In this document: in pieces, positions 57,190-64,000 of the stretch
Layout: every line of letters starts with the position of its first letter
How positions within the stretch are numbered: position 1 is the stretch's first letter
DNA from: Arthrobotrys musiformis
Taxonomy: Eukaryota > Ascomycota > Orbiliomycetes > Orbiliales > Orbiliaceae
Assembly: GCA_036971715.1 (NCBI GenBank)
Contig: JAVHJL010000006.1
Coordinates: forward strand, 3,038,001-3,102,000
Length of the DNA stretch: 64,000 nucleotides
Direction: 5' to 3'
Made by a program: the position numbers and the translations under genes
Notes under the pieces: generated by a model
The model's database searches: none
What the model was told of the DNA's origin: nothing
The model's input: only the letters and a program-made list of their open reading frames with translations

Positions 57190-59617
57190 ATGCCTCACGA
57201 CTACGTGTATACGGGCGTTTGGGTTCTCCTAGAAGAACGGTTTTATAAAAGATGGATCTGGACCATGGAGGACGACCAGGCATTCTGGTTGCTTGGGACA
57301 TACCTTCTTCTTCTTGTTGTTGCGCAGAAAAAAGCGTGGGCGATCCTACGATACTGCGTCTACATCTGGAAGAAACCCGTGCGACTTGAAGATGGAAATG
57401 ACCTATTGCTAAATTTGTCGCAAACGGCCGCCGTAAAAGAATTTCTTCATCGGGTGAGGATTCTGGCGCCTATATTCTTTCGGATGCTTAGGGAGATGCC
57501 TAGGCAGGTGGTTCACTGTATCCGTAGGTGGGCGCGGGAACCAAAGCTAAGCGCACCGCTGACAGTGTGCAAGATCTTCAAGCGGGTAAGTCTAATTGTT
57601 GGAGAAAAGCATGAAACACTGACTTACCAACAGCATGCCGGAGCAGAAGTGGCATAGTAACATGGAAGAAATCGATGATAGTACCGTTTCACCTTGGTTT
57701 GGAGTGGTGGCTTTGATTAACGGGATAGGCTTCCTACTGATGAGCATCTTGTTACCTTTATTATTATCAGGTAGCACGAGAACCCCTATGGTGCGATCCC
57801 GGTTGAGTCCACACTGTGAAGCTCGCCTTGACAGGATATTAACCTTGGCGGACAATGAAGCATACCTATACGGCGCTTCTTCGTATGAGACCTGCTGGGA
57901 TAAACACCAATCCAAGTTGAAAGACGGAAGCGCATGCTCACATTTAAACATTGATAATCTCGATATTTCCCTGGCACACCCTGACTTTTGCCCGTTTTCC
58001 GGAGACATATGCGTCAACAATACACGTGCAGTGATAATTGAACAGAGGGGCATAACCTTCAAGGCACTTGGATTGAACTCACTTTCGAGAATGTCGGTCA
58101 ACCATAAGCTGGTCTGTCGGCCAATCAAACTCGATAATTTCATTCAGCCGTCGAAAGAGAAAGGCGGCGCCAATATATGTTTCGCAAAAAATTACACGAT
58201 GGCGAAGGCTCAAAGCGTCAACATCAATTGGTCAGAACGCATAGAAACCCTGAACGGTCCAAATCGCTGGTCCAACGAAAGCTCTGGATTTCGAATCGCA
58301 ACTGGCGAAATCAAAACGTCTCCGAAGATTACCATCCTTCCATCGGATCTTGACAACGGAGTGGCAACAATGCATCCAGATTTTCGAGTGCCAGTAGGAA
58401 ACTCTTTTGTAGTCCTGTTTCGGGCAGGGTCGATGTCATTTTCGCGTCCAATTGAGGATCCCATATTCTCTGCGCATCACAGGCCTAGATATAGCGTTTC
58501 TTTTTTCCCGGATTTTGAAGTTACAGCCGTAGGCTGCACTGAGATATTCCAATACCGTAATCTGTCCCAGCCGCACACAGCTCTGCCATTGGACGCAGAG
58601 ACAGACCGGCAAATGGAAAGGTACATCTGGTCGACCCGGCATTGGGAAAACGGCAACGAAACCAAGGAGTCGTACGTGACTATGCCTAGAGTACCTTCAC
58701 TTTTTTCCGTGCATTCCGTCCTCTTGAAACATACCGGCAGAACTGGGTTGCTCGCGTCATCTACATTTAACGGACTATGGTTGTCCCTTACTTTGTACCC
58801 CAAGAAGGACCGGTGGAAAGACGAAGTTATATCCTGGTATCTCAAGACATGGTGGCGTGGAAAATACAGGATCAAGTCCCTGGTGGTAAATGATGTGCTA
58901 CCCTACGATCCACTGAATCTCGAGCTTCCAAAAATCGAGCTTCCACCCCTTCCGCCACGAATTCCACCAATTCCGCCAATTCCACGACTTCGACCAATTC
59001 CACCAATCCGACCAATCCCGCCGATTCCGCCGATTCCGCTAATTCGACAACAACTTCCACGACTTCCATCTCCTCCGCGGATTCCAAAGTTTCCAAAGGC
59101 CCCAAAAGCCCGAAGGGCTTTTGAAACTCATCCCATATATACAAATGAAAAGGCTACCGTTTCTTTTGGTGGGGATTATGAAGTTACCGAGAATAACTGG
59201 TGTTCCAGAGTTATATTCCCTGATGGCGATTACACCAACGTCAACTTTGTGGGCTTCATTATATCACTAACTTTCATATTGCTTATATGCGTCGCGAGCT
59301 ACGCATACAACATCCTAACCTTCCTCAAACGGAAATATTTAAGCCCACCTCGCTGGTGGAAGGTCCGCCGCACCCCCAAGCCCAACTTTGCAACATGGTA
59401 TACGCGTTGGGAGCCCTCCAGCTATAACGCCAGCACAGGAACGGGAGTATCGTCGTTTCCCATGAATGATTTGGATAGCCACATCCACGGGAACGGCCAA
59501 TGCCTAGAACCGGGACAGGAGGAATATACAATACGCCAAACTGAGTACGATGATATAGATAACCCACTTCCAATCGCGGACGTGCTGAAAGACTATCGTC
59601 CCTATGATATGCGGTAA
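57190..59617 (+). CDS. Multi-pass fungal membrane protein with PIP-repeat loop
   Basis: Two exons (57190-57585 and 57644-59617) give 789 residues. The first exon has a GVW motif and one membrane segment (FWLLGTYLLLLVVAQ) followed by WAILRYC. Exon 2 has a second segment (WFGVVALINGIGFLLMSILL), a large lumenal or extracellular region with scattered cysteines and N-glycosylation sites, a proline-rich repeat at about 558-622 (RIPPIPPIPRLRPIPPIRP), and a final membrane helix (FVGFIISLTFILLICVASYA) with a cytosolic tail. I recognise the plan from uncharacterised fungal membrane proteins with no known activity. The intron starts GTAAGT at 57586; the first AG (57633) would cause a stop after 7 codons, so AG at 57643 or 57646 is used here. 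Confidence 0.72.
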
Positions 59618-60327
59618 CGAGGAAATGACTATACTGTTATTTAGGGCATCAGCAAGCTACTCAGAACAGAATAAACCGGTTGTGTATTGATTTCGCGAAC
59701 TAAACGTACTCAGCGTGAACGGATTCGACTACAAGCTCACCATCACTCAGCTAGCAAGAGCAGCCCCAAAGCTTCCCCCAATCAAAGCGAACTCACCATA
59801 TTGAATCGAACTAGTCTATCGCTCTAATATTGTATTCGGGGAAGTTCCGACAAAAGGTCAGCACACTGACGGTATGGCGAGATAAGTGGTGGGACTGCGA
59901 GGCCGTAATTATTAAATTAAGCGTCGAAATAAAGCAAATAAAAGAAAAGGATTTTATAATAGAAAAATCTCTTAATTAATTCTAGAACTTTGTATTTTTA
60001 GTAATATCTTGACGATTTATTAACAAATAGCTAGTTTTTATGTGAGTCTACGGTTTTTTAGAGCCGTTTGGTCTCGTAATAACTAGACAACGAACCGCCC
60101 CACGCCAATCTCTACAGATGGCTAGGCAGCACTGCAACACGGCTATGCACACACTTCCAACAATCCTTCGCCGGGATCAATGAATCACGCAGTTGGCATT
60201 TATAACGTTATCGCATCCTTAAAATCCCCGGATTGTGACTGTGTCCGATTGCTGTGAAGCTATTTCCTTCCCTCAAAACATTTCCAAAGGGCTACCGCTC
60301 GAGAGTGATCACGTCGGCTGTCCCACG
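59618..60327. other. Intergenic
   Basis: AT-rich, no gene. GTCTCGTA at 60071-60078 is a reverse copy of the dispersed octamer. Confidence 0.6.
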
Positions 60328-61461
60328 ATGCACATCCTTCAGCTCCCCGCTGAACTCCAGGCCGAGGTCCTTTTCAATCTCGCATGGTACGAACACTTCG
60401 TCGCTGCGCAAGTCTGCCAAAAATGGGCATCGATCTTAACAGCGAAGAAGTTCCAACGAAAGCGTCATGTTTACGACAAAATTGAGCCAGATGTACCCCA
60501 CGGGAGCCCGACCAATTGGAGGTTCCAGCGATACCTCCCACATGATGAAGGTCCGCCGTGGGGCTTGCGAAGCGGTGGAGAATTGAGTTTACACGGGCTT
60601 TTGTGGTCGGAGACGTTGATTATGTTTTTAAGGAGGGAGAAAGGGGAGGTAAAGGTCAGGTTGTTGGTTACAGCCGACGCGACTGGATATCTAAACCAAC
60701 CGAAGGGACTGGGGGTATTGAAGCAATTCCACGAGAAGAGATATGGAGTACGGAGCCTATACGATATAACGGACTCTCCGCTGTTGGATTCCGACAAAAT
60801 ATACTTCTGGGGCGAGCGGACCGAGCCAGCCTCCGATCCGCAAACACAAAGTACTAAGAAAAGACTTTCTATAAAACGGCCCAGCTTCCTCAACTCTATC
60901 ATGCGTCCTCCTGCTACCTCCGACGATAGCGAGGACGAAAATAAAAAGAAATCTAAGAAGGAACCGGAGAAAATCATACCGATCTCAAAGAGGCTTCCGA
61001 CGGGGAATCCAATAGTTCGCTGCAAACCTCCGGCGAGCATATACCAACTCAATAGCAGGAGGCTAGCACAGTATAGGGCTTTGACAGGAGACCGAAAGGG
61101 CTTTCCGTTACGCGAGTACCCCTACTGGACGACCAACGACTTCGAAAAAATCAAAGGAGAAGATTTACCGGTGGGACAAAAATACTACCCCGGCTCCACC
61201 GGCGATAGCCTCAAAGAGTTCCTCAGTACGGTAGGAAAGCGCCTGAAAAAGCGCCTCTTTGAGGAAGAACGTTCAACTCTCGGTTGCTGGTGTGTTTTTG
61301 ATATCGAGCACCGCTATATCACTACCTATGATCAGCACTCTATCAATATCCCACTACGGGACCCGAGGAGTGATATTTTGATTCATACAACTATTTTGGG
61401 AAGTAGTGAGAAACAAGGGAAAAAGGTGTTTTCAACGGTTACGGAGGGCGCAAGAGATTGA
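60328..61461 (+). CDS. F-box domain protein
   Basis: Single exon, 377 residues from ATG 60328; the open frame extends upstream to 60235 but without another ATG. The F-box lies at the very N-terminus (LQLPAELQAEVLFNLAWY ... AAQVCQKWASIL, about 4-38), so the chosen start fits the usual position. This motif binds Skp1 in SCF ubiquitin ligases. The remainder has no recognised repeat domain: a segment with a YLPHDEGPPWGLR motif, a Ser/Asp/Lys-rich linker (about 210-245, with DDSEDENKKKSKKEPEK) and a C-terminal region ending near DPRSDILIHTTILG. Substrates are unknown. It resembles the minus-strand F-box gene at 27156-28040 only in the F-box itself. Confidence 0.75.
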   Translation: MHILQLPAELQAEVLFNLAWYEHFVAAQVCQKWASILTAKKFQRKRHVYDKIEPDVPHGSPTNWRFQRYLPHDEGPPWGLRSGGELSLHGLLWSETLIMFLRREKGEVKVRLLVTADATGYLNQPKGLGVLKQFHEKRYGVRSLYDITDSPLLDSDKIYFWGERTEPASDPQTQSTKKRLSIKRPSFLNSIMRPPATSDDSEDENKKKSKKEPEKIIPISKRLPTGNPIVRCKPPASIYQLNSRRLAQYRALTGDRKGFPLREYPYWTTNDFEKIKGEDLPVGQKYYPGSTGDSLKEFLSTVGKRLKKRLFEEERSTLGCWCVFDIEHRYITTYDQHSINIPLRDPRSDILIHTTILGSSEKQGKKVFSTVTEGARD

Positions 61462-62028
61462 AGCATCCCAGTCTCAGCTAAGTATCCGAACTATCGGGAT
61501 TTGCGTGTGTAGCTATGGGGGAGGAGGCCTTAATCTGGGAACGAGACCAGCCTTAATCCATTTCCATTGTCGGGTGAGGGTTGTCTCGTAAACCAGGGTG
61601 AGGGCGGACTGTGGAAAGGGATCTAAAAAAGACCCGCTATTCTTTAAACCGTCCAAATGCCATATTCTGAGAACCCTTGAGGGAGGAAAGGGTATCTCAA
61701 GGCGTAGGGGGATTCTCATAGGACCTCAAAATAACTCCTTCACGGTTCCGTCGCGCTCTAGAACCTTCCCCACCCCCCACACTGAACCTTCCCCAGGCTT
61801 CTAAAAATTATGTATTATAGGAAACATTAACTTTCAATGGAATTACTATGCCCTCTCGCAAGCGGCGTGACAAGTAACTTCACTGGAACTCAAAATCAAC
61901 GCAGAACCCCCCCAAATCCAACGATATCCCTTATACGTGTACTGAAAGAGACTAGTTGATTCAAAATCGCAAATTTATGCTCTATGAACCGTCTAGCTTT
62001 TCATTAGCTATATTAGTTTGATTGAATC
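61462..62028. other. Intergenic
   Basis: No gene. Holds GTCTCGTA at 61583-61590 and a related AACGAGACC at 61540-61548. Confidence 0.6.
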
Positions 62029-62764
62029 ATGGCTTCTCCTCCGCTTTCAAACTCTTCGTCTCGCCGTAACTCATACGACTCATACGGTGGATCTTCCGGC
62101 GGCCCTTCGCTGGAAGACCGTGAGGCTGTTCTTTCACTGAATCTCAAAGACGACTACTTCCTCCCGCATTCACTGTACGACATCAATACCAATCCTAAAA
62201 ATTATCAAAGGACTATTAGTGATGCAAGCGACGTCCAAGAAGATAGGGAGAAGAGAATAAACGAGGCCATCGAACATTATAAAGAAAAGTACAAGATGAA
62301 GTATCGGACCAGGTATAAGTGGAAGTATAGGGAGCTACTTAAACATATGGAAACGAGAGGAGAGGTCGGAGCTCAATCCATGGACACAAATCCAGATGCA
62401 GATAGCGCAGGGTGCAAGGTTTATTGTCAAGGGGCGAAGATTAAGGGTCCTCCAAAGGATAAATATAGAGGTATGTACCTGGGCGCAGACCAACCAGCCG
62501 GCTGACCTAACACATCTCCACTTTTAATTTGCGCACCGTGTGTATCAATAGCTAACTTTCTTTGTTTTCCGTTAAAAAAAAAACGCGGAAGACTTCGACT
62601 TTAAATTTTCGGGTTGGGCAGACATTTTCATGATCTTGTTTTGGGTCTCGGTGACCCTGGCGATATTGGATGAGCACTCGAATAGAATCGCGGGACTTTG
62701 GACAGCTCTGACATCGATAATGGGGAGAAGTTTGGTACTACGTTCAAGCCGAAGCCTTAATTAG
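62029..62764 (+). CDS. Small single-span membrane protein with basic-aromatic repeat
   Basis: Two exons (62029-62470, 62592-62764; donor GTATGT, branch GCTAAC, acceptor GGAAG) give 204 residues. The N-terminus is Ser/Gly/Tyr-rich and disordered (SSSRRNSYDSYGGSSGG). A helical middle contains an alternating Lys/Arg-Tyr/Trp run (HYKEKYKMKYRTRYKWKYRE, about 84-103). Exon 2 encodes one membrane helix (WADIFMILFWVSVTLAIL) and a short basic tail. Without splicing the frame ends 12 codons into the intron and the membrane helix is lost. No family is recognised. The basic-aromatic run could bind acidic lipid head groups, which is inference. Confidence 0.7.
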
Positions 62765-64000
62765 TTTAAGACCCGTTTATTTTGGGTTATTTTGTTTAGC
62801 AGGTCGGGGTCGCCGTGTGCAGATCCCTGTTATTGGAGCGGCTCTTATGGAATCTTAACAGTTTGCACAATATAATATGATATCCCATGCGCCTGGAAGA
62901 GTTTTGTATTTTTATTTTAGCCAGATGAAACTTGAGTACGCGTACACTCTAAGATACAAAGCCTGGAGGATACAATAGGGATTCCCATCCATGTTGGGAA
63001 TTAATCTTGGCTTTATTGTTTAGATATGAGTCTTCCTCAAGCGTTACTATCTAATACTTCGTACGAAATGCATAATGAAGCCGGCTCTGCTGGTTGTGTA
63101 TCAGCGAAAAGGATATTCCCAGGTTTCAGGAATTAAGCCTCTTCAAGACTCTTTAAGCGAGTAAAGATGGCTTGAACAATTGACAGCGTAACCCCTGGCT
63201 GTTAAAAAAAATTAGCTTGCTACAAACCAATGATAATCCAGTTCCTCGGCCTAAATCGAAAACCGACGTGCGATATCTGGCTGACGGGGTCGGCCCCTCT
63301 ACATGCATGGTGGCTCCACGAGGTTGTCGGATCACATTGGCTGTTCGCCTAACCATGTCGTTCTCTCGGCTTTAGCCGTATAAACTTACCGGGGGGTCAG
63401 CGAACCAGCGACGCCGAACGACGAAAAAAAATGCAACAGGTTGCAGCAGTCGGTCATAATCCTCGAGCATTCGAATGCAAGGCCGGAGCTTAGCTTACGA
63501 AATAGAAAGATAGAGGGGTAGAACAAAAACCTGGGGTTAATTAAACGCATGGAAAAATGTTATGGAATATTAACTAGGGTCCACTTTTGACAGCTTGTGT
63601 GTCGCCGAGTTGGATTTTATCCACTTCGAAGAAGCATAACCATGGGAAAGCTTAAGTGGACTTGACTCGCTTCAATATTGTTATATGTTATGGTACTAAT
63701 GAATTGATGCATGGAAGGTGCATAGGCTGGATCCGAAGTCGCAGTTGCGGATGTTACGGTCGTGGAGACTGTAGACGGTTGTACGGTCCGAAGGCGCGAC
63801 TTGCACTCCGGCTTTGAAGGGTTTCACGATACCACAGAGCATTTTACTGGCTTCACGATGAATCGAATCCTGGCGCGCATCAGTATGCCTTGGGAACTAT
63901 ATAAAGGACCGGTGTATGCCTCATATATCGCTCTCTTCCGTCGCTATCAATATCATATCTTCCTTAACAAGCCTTATCCTTTCGATAAAGACCATCTACA
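62765..64000. other. Right-edge intergenic with promoter of the next gene
   Basis: No gene inside the window. TATATAAAGG at 63898-63907 followed by a CT/CA-rich leader to the end indicates that a plus-strand gene begins just beyond 64000. Confidence 0.6.
63898..63905 (+). promoter_or_regulatory. TATA box of a gene beyond the right edge
   Basis: TATATAAA followed by about 95 bases of pyrimidine- and CA-rich leader without an accepted ATG before the window ends. Confidence 0.55.

Overview
The window is nuclear DNA of a filamentous ascomycete (Pezizomycotina). Short spliceosomal introns (56-136 nt) with GTAAGT/GTATGT donors, CTAAC-like branch sites and NAG acceptors interrupt most genes. The conserved genes are typical of these fungi: an RBM42-type RNA-binding protein, an Hst2/SIRT2 deacetylase, Erg11/CYP51 and a second P450, the Isc1 sphingolipid phospholipase C, WDR5/Swd3 and LSM12, plus one tRNA-Arg(CCG). 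The genus cannot be fixed from the sequence. The mix of housekeeping genes with many secreted or orphan proteins would fit a saprotrophic, predatory or host-associated lineage, but that is an inference.

Layout: 1-2.4 kb holds no convincing gene. 2.4-3.6 kb is the RRM protein. 4.2-8.3 kb is a tandem trio of secreted, mutually related proteins of unknown function; each has one phase-2 intron right after the N-terminal signal region, and copies of a short motif lie between them. 8.3-11.1 kb is a gene-free, purine-skewed stretch. 11.1-13.3 kb (-) is a large disordered conserved fungal protein, followed by about 6 kb without a clear gene. 19.2-20.5 kb is the sirtuin. 20.9-26.6 kb is a head-to-head P450 pair, one member a divergent CYP51. 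27.2-30.0 kb is a head-to-head pair of F-box/LPxEL-type proteins, then the tRNA. 30.9-32.3 kb (-) is Isc1, 33.4-34.9 kb (-) a secreted SGNH esterase and 37.0-39.2 kb a secreted S41/CPAF-like peptidase.

The right half continues with WDR5 (41.5-42.8 kb), a 1130-residue secreted modular protein (44.2-47.7 kb), a 656-residue secreted coiled-coil protein (48.1-50.2 kb), a divergent protein kinase (50.5-52.1 kb, -), LSM12 (53.2-54.1 kb), 3 kb of gene-free DNA, a multi-pass membrane protein with a PIP-repeat loop (57.2-59.6 kb), another F-box protein (60.3-61.5 kb), a small single-span membrane protein (62.0-62.8 kb) and the TATA-containing promoter of a gene starting beyond the right edge.

There is no biosynthetic cluster or transposon with recognisable genes. 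The most unusual signals are the tandem secreted trio with its intergenic motif, a wider over-representation of the octamer TACGAGAC that is confined to intergenic DNA, the divergent CYP51 with paired palindromes just upstream, and the two large adjacent secreted orphans at 44-50 kb. All exon joins were made by eye from splice consensus and reading frame; none has transcript support.
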